Shown here: one piece after another, positions 43,668 to 54,740 of the stretch
Numbering within the stretch: position 1 is the stretch's first letter
Layout of the letters: the number at the start of each line of letters is the position of its first letter
Assembly (NCBI GenBank): GCA_011037195.1
Contig: JAAEAF010000214.1
Coordinates: forward strand, 62,001-126,000
DNA length: 64,000 nucleotides
Source: Triatoma infestans
Lineage: Eukaryota > Arthropoda > Insecta > Hemiptera > Reduviidae
Reading direction: 5' to 3'
Position numbers and translations under genes: made by a program
The notes under the pieces: generated by a model
Told to the model about the DNA's origin: nothing
What the model saw: only the letters and a program-made list of their open reading frames with translations
Databases searched by the model: none

Positions 43668-44967
43668 GAGCTTTCGGGGGCTCTGAAATCTAGAATAGCA
43701 TAAATATATAAGCATTTAGACGAAGTTTAATGAGAAATTGTCATTAACTATAATTAGATTTGTAATCACTGCAGTAAGATAGATTGTCTGAATATTTATC
43801 ATAGATTTTTAAATAAAATTTAATTCCAAACACCTCCATTTTATTCATGTTCCATATTATTAGACAATGTAAATAACCTGTCAGTAAATAACCTGAATCA
43901 ATGAACAAGCATAGAATAGAATAAACATGTTTGGAGCAATAAAAATGGATACAGTTTAGTTTCAGGCAACAAAACAAAAAAGAAAACAGGTAACTATAAA
44001 AACATTCGAAACACTGAACATACTTAACTAACTACGTCATTTGTTGCAAAAAAAATAAAGAACCAATGAAAACAAAAATAACAGCTGATCACAAAATGTG
44101 ATATTAAGTATGATTATCCAATTGGATTAGGGTAAATACAGGGGATGTAGCAAGAACAAAATGGTTTTCTCTTGTAAAGTGTTGTTGTTGTTGTTGCTGT
44201 TTTTGTAGTTAGCGTTGTTAAAGTGAAATGTTATTAAATATTTCAACATGTGATTGACAAGTCCCATTTAGGGAAAACGATAGCGATTTCTCTCTAGTGT
44301 TTGTAAATGTATGTGTGTGTTTGTAAGTGGGAAACAGTTTAAAGGGTTGTTATATATACCAATGTACCAAAGTTGTAAACTTTGCCCCTTGTACTAACGG
44401 CCAGATAGGCCTAGGAAACAGTAAGTATTAGCCAGTAGTGTTAGTGGCGCTGTTTGGGAAAACAACCAGTTTTCCAGAAACTGGTTTTGTCTGCCCCCTT
44501 TTAGTGCAAGTAGTAGGCGGTTTGAGGCCGGAATAACATTGATACAGGTTGGGTTGATTGTAGTGGGGATATGTTTCAGTGGTTGGGACTAAGATGGGAT
44601 GGTCTATATATAGTTAAGTGAATTGCTTCTTCAGTAAGAGCGGCAAGAAAAGCTCTCAAGTTGTTGTTCTGTTCCTGTTAGATAAACTGGATTAAAGGAG
44701 TCTCCACAAGTAGTGACATCCTAACACGCAATATCCTCTCCTTCGCAACCTTCCACTCTCACACTTATACCATCTCTCTCTTACACTTTAGCTTACGTAA
44801 CATACACGTGTAACTAAATACGTGGCCACAAGCCATCACACTAGTGCCACCTATCTAAACAACAATTTACAACTTTGTGATCATTACATCATGTATGTAT
44901 TCCAACTAATTTAAAAACAAATTTGTTTTTTTAACGTTTTAATTTTACATTTAAAGGCAAGCGCGTA
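43668..44967. other. No gene recognised; (GTT)n near 44183
   Basis: Mostly AT-rich to 44330, then GC-richer sequence to about 44860 with a candidate promoter (next entry). No coding region recognised. Confidence 0.4.
44605..44640 (+). promoter_or_regulatory. Candidate TATA/Inr promoter
   Basis: TATATATAG at 44605 and TTCTTCAGTAAG with A at 44633, a 28-bp spacing. It lies in a GC-richer block with no repeat assignment. No downstream ORF, so it might drive a non-coding RNA or belong to an unrecognised LTR. Confidence 0.3.
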
Positions 44968-45950
44968 TTTTTACTTTCTCTTACTGCTGTAAGAGAGAGA
45001 GGAAGTATTGCAATCATGTCAAATTTTCGATATAGACTTTTCACCGGAAATACACGTTTTGAGGTCCTCTGAGTCAAAAAGGTTTTTTAGAAAATGATCT
45101 GTATGTATGTATGTATTGAGTGTGTGAACAACATAGATCAATAACGGAACAACGCAGCAAGTTCAGACTTAATATTCCGTTCAGGTATGACCATAGGATC
45201 CGATAGTAAGTTATGTGACAAAATATCTCCACCGGAAGTACCTCTTTAGTGATTTTTTTCCCCGCTTTTTTGCGATTTTCTCAAAAATAGCTCCAACGAT
45301 TTTCTTTAAACTTGTTATATCAACTATACATACAAAAAGCTACAACTTTAATTTGAAACATTTGCCCGGGAAAATTTATTTAAGGGCACTTGAGGGGATT
45401 AGGTTTTCCTCTAAAGTGCTATTCCAGTATGTTGCACAATTCTATCATCTAAATAATATTAATTAGAATTAAATATGTTGTTAAATTGCCGAGCTTGAAG
45501 AAAATCAATGACAGGAAGTGCGTTTTTTACTGAAAAATATTTTTCACTTTTCTGCTATTTTCTCTGAAACGGCTCCAATGATTTTTTTTTTTTAAGTATG
45601 TGAACTACACATATAAAGAGCTACAAGTTTTAAGGGTAAACTCATTTAAGGGGGCTTTTGGGGGAGTGGAGTGGTTATGTTTTCCTGTAAAGTGCTATCT
45701 TAGTTGATTATACAAATTCTACCATCAAAAAAAAAATTAATTAGAAATAAATAGATTACCAAAATTGTGAGTTTTAAGAAAATTAGTAAATCGGTAGTGC
45801 GTTTTTACTGTACAGCTTTTTCAGTTTTCGCGATTTTCTCCATAAAAACACCGACGAATTTCAGTAAATTTGGTATATCAACTATAAAATTTGTCAATTA
45901 TAATATTGTAAATACCATTAAGAGAAAGTTGTGTGAGTGTTTCATACCAG
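44968..45950 (+). repeat. Family A repeat, full length, three monomers
   Basis: 983 bp from TTTTTACTTTCTCTTACTGC to GTGTGAGTGTTTCATACCAG. Joints CCGGAAGTACC near 45232, CAGGAAGTGCG near 45513 and CGGTAGTGCG near 45792 (about 280 bp each). GTATGTATGTATT takes the place of (GT)n. Confidence 0.85.
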
Positions 45951-46689
45951 TACTTTATTATTATGGTAATAAAAACGAAAACCTTAAGTTTTTATGAAGT
46001 GTGATAATGCGGGGAAATTTTATATTTATTGTGTGATATGAGGGGAGGCTAAAAGGTCGAGAATCGCTGTTAAAAATATTATTTTGTTAACCATGATTTT
46101 AGAAAACATTCTATTAGTATAATTGTGAAATATTAATTAGAGTGAATAAGAATAGTTGAATATAAAAACTGTACATTTAAAAGATAGTAGAAACTATTAC
46201 AATTGAGTGCACTCTATAGGCAACTTGTTGAAATCACCTAAAGTACTTTTTATATACTGCTCAAAGATAATTAAATATATATATGCATATATATATGTTT
46301 TTATAATATATTTGTATATACGTATGTGTCTGTGTATTCAAACCAGTTAAAAACATATGTATCGACACTTACGGACAACTCTAGATTACACACATCCTTT
46401 TGCCAATGCTGTTAATTATCATTGCAAGTTTCTTAATGCGCGTGCGCAACAGAACCAAAGTGACTGTCGCCCCCTCTCATATTGTGGCTCTCTGTTTCTC
46501 TCTAGTTATATTAATTAGAAAGCATCAAGATATCTGCAGGAAACTTGTCGCTTGAATTTATATATTGCATTTGTATTATCTTATATATAACTGTTTATTA
46601 TGCTGTAAGTGGATTTTTTTTTTCTAATGCTGTTTCCTATTTTTATTGTCTCTTTATTATCAGAGAATACATGGTAAGAGTTGCGTAAC
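45951..46689. other. No gene recognised
   Basis: AT-rich to about 46370, then a complex patch with TGTTAATTATCATTGCAAG and GCGCGTGCGCAACAG (46410-46455), the latter resembling an NRF-1 site. No coding region. Confidence 0.4.
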
Positions 46690-47345
46690 CGCATTGTTTC
46701 GCCGAGGCGACTCAGGCTGGGGAGCGTGGACGTAAAACAGAACTTTCAAAACCTCTGGGCAAGTTTTACCAAGCATCTTCCAGTAGGTTGGAAGATGTGT
46801 CCCGTTCAATCTAACAGAAGAATCAGGGAATCAGGAAATTGTGACTGGAATCCTACAGCCAGGTCACAATTAAAGCACTCTGCTCACGTTCAAAAATGAT
46901 TTAGGTATGCCTCGGGCAAACTCAATGACTTTGGACGGAAACAATAAAGTTACCACCTTATTTTGGGTATAAGGGCATGTTGGCATGGAGAACGGTGGCT
47001 AATAAGGAACTAATAACCTACCCTTCGCAGGGCCAGAACTCTTTTTTTTTTTTGTGGGATAATGCGGCCAGATTCTCCGGGGAAGAGTTCAGAAAGGATG
47101 ACAGAATCAAAATATCCCTACTCTGGAACTGAACCCTGCCAGAAGCCCCCCAGAAGACTGAGGTGAACTGAGGAGACTAATAATTTGGTCTAGGCATTTA
47201 TGGACCTGCACTTTTATGCAGAGATTTAGGGGACTCCAATACACTTCCTGATGTTCAGCGATGCTATTTATCCAAAAAAAAATTATAAAAAGCCTGGGAA
47301 CCCACCGTTTGTTGGAGGAGGAAAACTGCTTAGAACCTTCCCAGA
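46690..47345 (+). pseudogene. Non-LTR retrotransposon RNase H fragment, decayed
   Basis: Around 46950-47035 the frame reads VTTLFWV, stop, GHVGMENGG, then NLPFAGPEL, which lines up with the RNase H motif (WVxGHxGxxGNExAD...GPEP) of I/R1-like LINEs. Stops and frameshifts break it. The end near 47330 (CTTAGAACCTTCCCAGATTC) resembles the 18.9 kb fragment. Confidence 0.6.
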
Positions 47346-47632
47346 TTCTAAGCTTCTTTGATTAAATACACTTATAAGAAGGGGTGCCCGGAAAAGAGAA
47401 ATTTTTCATCGAAGCATTGCTGTACAATGTCCCTTAGCACAAAACAGGAAGAAGCTTATAAACGTTTACTTGAGTTGGCCATAAAAACAAATTAGTAGGA
47501 GTTATCATATATCTAAGCGTACATTGTAAGTGCCTTCGGTCACAACCAACAAAGCTTATATAGCATCAATTTAAACATAAACCTAACTGTAGGCTTCAAA
47601 ACCCCGATAAATCACTTTTTTTTCGGAAAAAT

Positions 47633-47712
47633 GTTAACCTTATAAAAATTATAAAAACTTATAACCTTATTGAAATAAATAACCTTATTAAAAATGATAA
47701 CCTTATAACCTG
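47633..47712 (+). repeat. AACCTTAT minisatellite
   Basis: About five irregular copies of AACCTTAT spaced by A/T-rich linkers, just upstream of the LINE ORF1. Possibly part of its 5' UTR. Confidence 0.6.
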
Positions 47713-47782
47713 TGCATGCATTTGTTTACATAAACATAGTAACTAAACTTTTTAACTATTATTTGTAACTGTGCTTGTGATA

Positions 47783-48628
47783 ATGGAATCGCTTTCATGT
47801 ATAAAGTGTAATGAAGAAATTGACATGTCTGATAGATCACTTAAATGTGATGGTTGTTTACGTTTAATGCATGTAAACTGAAGTGATTTGTCAGCAACTG
47901 AGGTTAAGTGTATGTCAATTCAGAAACGACACCTGAAACTATTATGCAAAGACTGTGAAGTTGATTTGCGAGATCTTCCAGACATCAAGACAATGCTAAA
48001 TAATTTATCCCAACAAATTGCAGACCTCGTTGCAGCTCAGTCGTCTCATGTGTGTAAGTGCTCATACCAGGTAGCAATCAGTCTATTTTCGAGGAAGTAT
48101 TAGCCAAAATAAATGCTCGAAATAGAAGAGTTAACAATGTTCTTATTTAATGCAAAAGAATCGGATGCTCCAACAATAAAAGAAAGAATTCTTTTTGACA
48201 AAGAATTTGTAAATAACTTAATTTCAGACTGCTCTGCTAAATTAGGTATGACTGAACTTATAAAGGTGACACAAGTTATTAGACTTGGTAAATTCCTTGT
48301 CCAAGGTAAACCTCGACATTTAAAGATTGTTATGTCCAGTGTCCACGAGGCTCATGAATTTTGTCCTTGTGTAGATCCACAGTTACGTATAACACTTGAT
48401 AAAACTAAATTTCGTTCTTGTGTAGATCCACAATTACGTATAACACTTGATAAAACGGAAAGGCAGCGTAATGTGTATAAAGCTTTGTATTCTGTACTGC
48501 AAAAAAGAAGAGAAGAGGGAGAGAACAACATAATGATTAAGTACATCAGAGGACGACCTGAGATCGTAAGCACCCGCTCTAATTCAGATGAACATCCAGT
48601 AAATTCGACCTCAAAAAACTTTCAATAA
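47783..48628 (+). pseudogene. LINE ORF1 with PHD-like zinc finger
   Basis: ATG at 47783 opens MESLSCIKCNEEI. CxxC (residues 6 and 9), LKCDGC, LMHV and LLCKDC give a PHD-type zinc finger; one Cys codon after LMHVN has become TGA. DLPDIKTMLNNLSQQIADLV then looks like a coiled coil. After a frameshift near 48100 the frame at 48113 continues with VIRLGKFLVQGKPRHLKIVM, typical of ORF1 in CR1/Jockey-related LINEs. ORF1 proteins coat the element RNA. A 51-bp in-frame duplication is present (separate entry). Confidence 0.8.
48366..48467 (+). repeat. 51-bp in-frame tandem duplication in LINE ORF1
   Basis: Two adjacent 51-bp units (48366-48416, 48417-48467), each encoding CVDPQLRITLDKT plus four residues. 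The frame is kept. The second unit flows into ERQRNVYKALY, so the first is probably the extra one. Two base changes within the shared 40 bp. Confidence 0.9.
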
Positions 48629-48636
48629 ATCTGGCT

Positions 48637-50335
48637 GTGTTTTACCAAAATGTTCGAGGCCTTAACACAAAGTTGGAAAAGTTTCGATCAAATATCCAAT
48701 CCATCAACTGTGATGTGTTGTTGTTGTCAGAAACATGGCTTAAACAAAGTGTAACAGATAATGAGTTAAATTGGTTCAATTACCAAATTTTTCGTTGTGA
48801 TCGAAGTGGTCAAACTAGTGTTAAGATTAGAGGTGGTGGACTTCTCTTAGCCAAAGAAATTGTTACAATGTTAAGCAACTCGATCCTCATATGTCTAATA
48901 TTAAATACGTTTATGTCTCATTAAATTTTCCAAGTGGTCAGATAATAATAGCTTTAGTGTACATCCCACCTTCTAGTAGTGACTACATTTATTAAGAATT
49001 CTGTAATAACCTAGAAGACATATATGTTAGATTTCCGAATGCTAAATTTTTATTTGTTGGTGATTTTAACTCACCTTTTACTATAGTAATTCATGATTAG
49101 ATATTGCAGATGGATTACCATCTAATAATAAAGTTAAATTAATATATATGTCTGTGATAAAATTAATGAAACTTAAACAATGCAACAAGGTATTCAATAT
49201 TTATAATAATATGTTGGACCTAATCATTACCAATCTTCCAGTTGGCTCAGAAAACAGTGCAGCCAATGCTCTTTTAGATATAGATCATTATCATGCACCA
49301 TTGGAATTTAATATTAGAATTACAATTTCCAAAATCAGGTCGCATGTTTCATTGGATCAATTTAATTTTAATAAATGTAGCTTTAATGATATTGTGGAGG
49401 TACATGGATGATAATCTAGATGTAAAATTCTGAAAGATTGTGATAACGTAGATAGTATGGTGTCTAAATTCTATTATTTTCTAAATTGTGCAATTCGTAA
49501 GTTTGTTCCTTAAAGGAAATTAGTAAATCCTACTTTTCTAGTATGGTATTCTGATGTACTAAAAAGATTGATTAAACAGAACTACACAGCCAGTGTAAAT
49601 ATCAAATGAATGTTGATTATGCTAATTATATCACTGATGTTCAGAGTTCAGTTGTTAATGGCAACATCAAATATTTTTGGTATTATACCAAATCTCTAAG
49701 AAGGAAAGATGGTTTACCAGATACTGTTTGTTTGGATAGTATAGAAGCCGAATACGGTCCAGATATGTGTAATCTTTTTGCTTTATTTTTCTCTATTGTG
49801 TACAAGCAACTAGATAATGTTATAAATATTCTGGATTATAATTTCAACCGATATATGGATGTTGGTAATATTGTAATAGGCGAAGGGGAAATACTTAAGG
49901 CTTTGAATCAGCTAGATATTTCAAAAGGTACAGGTCCTGATGGTCTGCCTCCTGTGTTTTGCAAAACCTTAGCAAATGTCCTGACTCCTCTGCTTAACGT
50001 TATCTTTAGTTTATCTCTTTCTTCTGGTTATTTTCCTCAGTACTGGAAACTCACTTATATTACTCCTGTTCACAAATCTGGTGAAAAAATAAATGTTAGA
50101 AATTATCGACCTATTGCAGGGCTCTCTGTTGCAGGGCTACCCAAGATTTTTGAAAAAATAGTGTAGGACAAGTTAAAGCCTGGCTTATGTCGAATTGTAT
50201 CTCCTCTGCAATATAGCTTCATGCCTAAATGCTCTTTTTGCTCAAATCTAGTCTCGTTTTTGAGCAGTATGTCATGAATTATCTTGAGGTAGGCAATCTG
50301 CAGGTTGACTGCATATATACTGACCTGGCAAGTTA
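48637..50335 (+). pseudogene. LINE ORF2: endonuclease and partial reverse transcriptase
   Basis: Endonuclease: VFYQNVRGLNTKLEKFRSNI, DVLLLSETWL (catalytic Glu) and IRGGGLLLA, then after frameshifts YIPPSSSDY, FLFVGDFNSPF (catalytic Asp and Asn, near 49053) and LLDIDHYHAPLEF (catalytic DH, near 49275). RT from 49606: LDISKGTGPDGLPPVFCKTL and the later ITPVHKSGEKINVRNYRPIA are fingers and first palm motifs. An in-frame stop follows FEKIV at 50166; VDCIYTDLA is the last recognisable piece. The xADD box, thumb and 3' UTR are absent. Confidence 0.85.
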
Positions 50336-50482
50336 TTATTAATTAATATTTACGGGTAGTATGTGCTGTAGAGGTTCCTAGGAAGTGAACATCTGAGGAC
50401 AGCCCTATCTGGACTGTAACTTGAGACTCTGCTAACAAGTCCGGTGCGCAGGGTTAATCCCCTCCATTTCAATGTGCTTACT

Positions 50483-50995
50483 ATAGAAATAAAGGCCTTT
50501 CAGTTTTGTTTTCAATGTTTTTACCTCTCAAAGGTGTTTGTATCTGCTCGGACAGCCAAGCTGCGCTGAAGGCGCTGAGTTCATGTCTCTTCACTTCCAG
50601 GTTGGTATTAGAATGTTCTAAGAGACTGGAAGAGCTTTCTTCTCTGAAGGATGCATTTTTCTCTTCATGCCGGGTCCATTTTGTAGAGTCTGTGAGACAG
50701 AGGAGGAAACACCCATCCATCTTATGACTGATTGCCTAGGTTGTGAGGAAATTAAGTTTAGGACCTTTGGTCGGAATAGGATGTCTGTGGAAGAGCTTAG
50801 GTTATTTCCGCTTAAGGTATTTGTCCAATTTATTCGGAGTGCGCTGAATCTTAGATGGATTACATCTACGTCTGGATATTTGTTCTAGACCCGGTTTGTT
50901 GTTGTTTTTCTTGGGTAGCTATAATGGGCCCAGTGTGGCTTTGGATAGCGTAGGGTTTGGTCCCTCCCCACAGACAAATAATAATAATAATAACT
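50483..50995 (+). mobile_element. RNase H LINE copy with internal deletion and (TAA)n tail
   Basis: VCICSDSQAALKAL (about 50527) is the RNase H motif with its catalytic Asp. At about 50658-50672, just after CTCTGAAGGATG, the sequence jumps to CCGGGTCCATTTTGTAGAG, skipping about 320 bp present in the 39.7-40.4 kb copy. The knuckle CRVCETEEETPIHLMTDCLG follows (50685 on), then the shared 3' UTR and (AAT)n at 50977-50991. The 5' boundary near 50480 is not sharp. Confidence 0.8.
50667..50888 (+). pseudogene. LINE ORF2 C-terminal zinc-knuckle segment, second copy
   Basis: PFCRVCETEEETPIHLMTDC matches residue for residue the minus-strand copy at 39849-40193, and the following 40 residues differ at only a few positions (for example EEIKFRTFG against EEIRFRTFG). 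The frame then reads past the ORF end because the stop codon is shifted. Confidence 0.75.
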
Positions 50996-52604
50996 TTACC
51001 TCTCCCTCTAGAAAGTAAAGTGTCCCTTTACCTGAATGTGACACTCCCTGTAGAGTGTCTTAAAGTTGAGACAGCGCCCGCGTTTTGATATAAAAGGACT
51101 AAAGTCTCAACCCGAAGATCTTAGTGTTTGTATGAAATGACTGCGTAAATCTATTTAAGAATTCTTAATTCAAAGTGTTAATTTCAATATACTATATAGT
51201 TTCACAGCCTGTATAATATTAAGAGCAATTAAATGTGTTATAAATATGGCAACTTCGAACAAAATTGAGGTTAGAAAAATAATGTGATAGAAATATTTCT
51301 TACTTCTAGTACAGCGTCAACAATCTTAGCGTACTGCGCATCTGACGCACTCCAACAGAATTCAAAAAGCGCTCGCCATTAACTACCAGTTTTAACAACA
51401 AGCTCCTTTGAAATCCCAATGATAAAGACCCAGATTTTTTTGAATAGAACGGATTCAGACTTAAAAAGTCTTGAAAAATCGAGGAAGTTTTGGATATTCT
51501 TAGTGTCTTACGAGTTTACTAGAAGTCTAAGTGTCCAAGAAATTATCTTCGTCCAGCTGTCTCTCTAGTCGCTCTCTGAATCTCTACTGTTAACTTACAA
51601 TTCAATTAAGTAAAACGTAGAAATATACAATCATGAAAGTAATGGAATGAATTAACGAGTTTAAGTAATGAGAAAAGATATGCGATCTTCTAAGACCATT
51701 ATAATCATCTTAATTTCTGAAGAATTATTACAAAGCACTTAGTAAGCAGTATTTAAGGAGATAAGCAAGGAAGGAAGTTTGAACATAATGTCTGTTCTGG
51801 GAAAGTTAAGTTTTAACATAGTGTTAATCAATTAAAAGGGAAAGGTCTCATCAAGGCTTAATGACACGGGTAGCTTCTTCATCAGCAATGGATTTTCTAA
51901 TGTGGGGCCGTACCATACAGCCACAGAAGAAGCTTAACTACTATTTAGTTAAACTAAACTAGAGCACACTCTAGTAAGACTCTCTCTGCTCTCTTTGCCT
52001 GCCACACTCACTATTTATCCCCTCCCCTATGTATTTGTGATGGTTAAGTAAAGAGAAGGTTACATTTTGTAATAGCAGTTAGAGGCAGGAGAGTTTTACG
52101 CACAACAAAGGAGGATCTGTTGTCCTTGTTGCTGCTGTTGCAGCTACTACCACTACCACCCTTCTTTAGGGAACGTTGGAAATGCTCTCCAACCACTTAA
52201 CTGGTGCCATCAGCACAGAACAACACACTGCCTTCATTAAGAAGTTACCAACTTCAATTCTCTCTCTCTCTCTCACACACACCGCCCCTTAGTTTACCAA
52301 TTGCTATCATCAACAAAACAGAGACAACCTTTCTGCCTTCCTTCCTTTAACTCCAACCCTACCCAGTAACTTTTAACTTCCTGCTTTAGATGGTTGTTTA
52401 ATTTTAATCTAAAATTGAAAGTGTTTAGCATTTTCCACGTTAAATTATTTTTAATGTTTTGACATGTCAGTTTTTAGGTTAATATAAATTAAACTCTATA
52501 TCACATCATCCTTATAATTTTTAAAGAACATTAAAATTACATCGCTAAAATTCCATGTTTGCAAAAAAAGCTGCTTTTTCTAAAATTTCCAACGATTTTT
52601 GAAT
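50996..52604. other. No gene recognised
   Basis: Moderately complex DNA to 52350, then AT-rich. A (CTG/GTT)-like patch is near 52125 and (CT)n near 52261. No frame with a domain and no repeat family recognised. Confidence 0.4.
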
Positions 52605-52937
52605 TTGTAAATAACTCAATTTAATTACAATTAAATAATTTATAAACTTTTCATCTTATCTGCATCTTATATTGTCATTGTTCATTACTTCATATTGTTT
52701 GTCAAATCATTACTCACACATATTATTAATGTTTTTAGTTTAATTTGCATTCATTATTTGTCGTCTGAAATTATTTAATTTTCTTTTTTTGTTAATCTAT
52801 GTATATATTTATTTAAGTTACAGTTTAACTAATGTACTTTATTACATGCAGTACCGAAGGTGTGGTGCATGTAGAAAATAAACTCCCCAATGGTAGGGTT
52901 GCTACCAAAGGAAAACAATAAAAATAAAAAAAAAATA
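52605..52937 (+). mobile_element. Possible poly-A-terminated retroposon
   Basis: Ends with ACAATAAAAATAAAAAAAAA at 52917-52936, immediately before family A sequence that starts mid-monomer (TATCACGTTTATTTCAAACA). AACGATTTTTGAATTTG just before 52605 resembles the preceding part of the monomer. It could be a LINE 3' end placed in family A, but no coding motif or clear duplication is seen. Confidence 0.3.
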
Positions 52938-53101
52938 CTATAAACACAAATGAATCAATATCACGTTTATTTCAAACATTTCCCGGAAAAATCATGCAAG
53001 AAGGTTTTTTTGGGGGGGGGCGAGTGGAGATCAGGCTTTTCTCTAAAAATCCATTTCAATATATTACACGGATTCTGTCATCTGCATAACATTAACATAT
53101 A
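52938..53101 (+). repeat. Family A piece left of LINE insertion
   Basis: TTTCAAACATTTCCCGG, the G-rich GGGGGGGGGCGAGTGGAG block, TTCAATATATTACACGG and ATTCTGTCATCTGCATAACA. The same monomer resumes at 53452 after the inserted LINE end. Confidence 0.75.
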
Positions 53102-53451
53102 GAGTCAACAAAGCTTTACATACATCGCGTAAGCAAAAGGCGAGCGGTAAACGATGGAAAATACTGATTACACAGCCCTTGCCCAGTTGCCTGCCAAGAA
53201 AAGTAGCCACAGCCAATTTCCGCCTTCTGACTATCTCCAGGTTCATCTGAATAGGATAGGGGTTGTTGACTGCCCCATATATCCCCTCTGCCTAGAGGGA
53301 TGGATGCTGGACATCTAAACTCCCTGCCAGTCTCTGGATATTGTCTGCGATAAAGTTTATAGAAATGGCATGGAGAAGAACTCCGCAATATAGTGGACTG
53401 CTGTATACCTGATGGCTGAAAAAGCCTTGCAAATGGCGTAATAAAAAAAAA
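53102..53451 (+). mobile_element. 5'-truncated LINE end with poly-A tail and 11-bp target duplication
   Basis: 350 bp inserted in a family A monomer: ATTAACATATA lies at 53091-53101 and 53452-53462, and a run of A (53443-53451) ends the insert. The plus-strand frame reads HLNRIGVVDCPIYPLCLEG then PCQSLDI and YWTAVYLMAEKALQ, the C-terminal zinc-knuckle end of a non-LTR retrotransposon, with one Cys changed and one stop. It differs from the (TAA)n RNase H family, so at least two LINE families end in this window. Confidence 0.85.
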
Positions 53452-53694
53452 ATTAACATATATTACAATTCCAAGTTGGAAGAAAATCAGTCTACCGGTA
53501 GTGCGAGTTTACAGGTTTTTTTAGTTGTTTTTGGGGGGGAGGGGATTTTGTCGAGAAGACTATAACAGTTTCTTGTAAACTTGATATCCAACTGCACAGA
53601 TAGAAATCTAAATTAAATTGAATTTAGACAATTTTGCGGAATTTTTCAAATTTTATTTGCGTTGGTTCAATATTATTAGTGCGCCCCTTGTAGG
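53452..53694 (+). repeat. Family A piece between LINE end and FB 6
   Basis: TTACAATTCCAAGTTGGAAG, CTACCGGTAGTGCGAGTTTA near 53492 and the variant TATTATTAGTGCGCCCCTTG module, cut at 53708 by FB element 6. Confidence 0.7.
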
Positions 53695-53708
53695 CTACAA
53701 TGTAATCA

Positions 53709-54061
53709 TCAGAGACATTTTCCGTGGTAGCCTGCTTCATTTTGTGGTCATCGACCGGTTTCGGGCGTACGCCCATCTTCAGGATGCGTTTTTCGACAGT
53801 GTGACAACACAGACTTGCACAGAGCAAATTCAGTTTTACTAATTAAAACTGAATTAACTAGGTAAAACTAGGTACTAATTAACTGAATTACTAGATAAAA
53901 CTGAATTTGCTCTGTGCAAACCTGTGTTATCACACTGTCTGAAAGAACGCATCCTGAAGATGGGCGAACGCCCGAAACCGGTCGATGACCAGGAAAATGA
54001 AGCAGGCTACTACGGAAAATGTCTCTGAAGCTTTCCAGCTCTGCAGAACCAACCACTACAT
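53709..54061 (-). mobile_element. FB palindromic element 6 with 14-bp target duplication
   Basis: CTACAATGTAATCA flanks it (53695-53708, 54062-54075). Arms about 53709-53833 and 53905-54030. The centre is made of AAAACTGAATTAACTAG words. Extension GCTTTCCAGCTCTGCAGAAC at the right end. It interrupts a family A copy that resumes at 54076. Confidence 0.85.
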
Positions 54062-54075
54062 CTACAATGTAATCA

Positions 54076-54215
54076 CTTCTGTTACCTACCGTCTGGTTGA
54101 TAGGTTGGTAAACTATCTTCCCGTCACCATTATATTATGTTTGGGGATAAATGAGTAAAATTTAAAGAAAAAAAAATAGGAAAGTCGTGTAAGTGTTTCA
54201 CACCAGATTTTATGT
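54076..54215 (+). repeat. Family A 3' end after FB 6
   Basis: TACCGTCTGGTTGATAGG, GATAAATGAGTAAAATTTAA, and GTGTAAGTGTTTCACACCAG with ATTTT. The same variant end is seen near 59150-59250. Confidence 0.65.
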
Positions 54216-54289
54216 TTTTTGAGAAATTGTTAGTAAACTGTATTCTCACAGACTCACAGTCACACACACACACAAGAATTTGAAAAAAC

Positions 54290-54740
54290 ATTTTTACTTT
54301 CTCTTAATGACGCTATAAGAAGAAATATTGCAATCGTGTCATATTTTTGGTAATTGAGACTTCACGGTCACTATAACAACTCACAAAATGGAAAATCGCT
54401 GAAATTGGCGACAAACGATCTTGATATTTTGCTTAGGTGCTGCCAGTGGATAATAAAAGATGTTTCGGTCAAAAATCGTTCGTCCAAAAGTACACTTTAG
54501 AGATGAATAGATCTTTCCGTTTCTATGCGATATTCTCGAAAACATCAAACACTATTTTCTTTTTACTTTGTACATCAACTGACTATGAAGAGAAAACTTT
54601 CAGTTTAAACATTTTTTTCTGGAAAAATCATTAAAGGAGGATTGTCTGGTAGGAGGGAGGGGTGACGTTAGGCTTTCTTCTAAAGTGTCATTTCAATACA
54701 ATATACGATTCTATCATCTAAATAATATTAATAATAAGAT
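54290..54740 (+). repeat. Family A repeat, left of FB 7
   Basis: TTTTTACTTTCTCTTAATGA, GAAGAAATATTGCAATCGTG, a TCCAAAAGTACACTTTAGAG joint near 54483, then the monomer down to CATCTAAATAATATTAATAA, where FB 7 is inserted. Confidence 0.65.

Larger units (their letters stand above)
47783..50335 (+). mobile_element. PHD-type non-LTR retrotransposon, broken, 3' end lost
   Basis: Runs ORF1 (PHD finger plus nucleic-acid-binding region), then ORF2 with an apurinic-type endonuclease and the first half of the reverse transcriptase. The 5' half is present but the sequence stops inside the RT at VDCIYTDLA, before the catalytic xADD. LINEs usually lose their 5' end, so this loss of the 3' half suggests a later deletion or recombination with the RNase H LINE that begins near 50480. 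ORFs contain several frameshifts. Confidence 0.85.
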
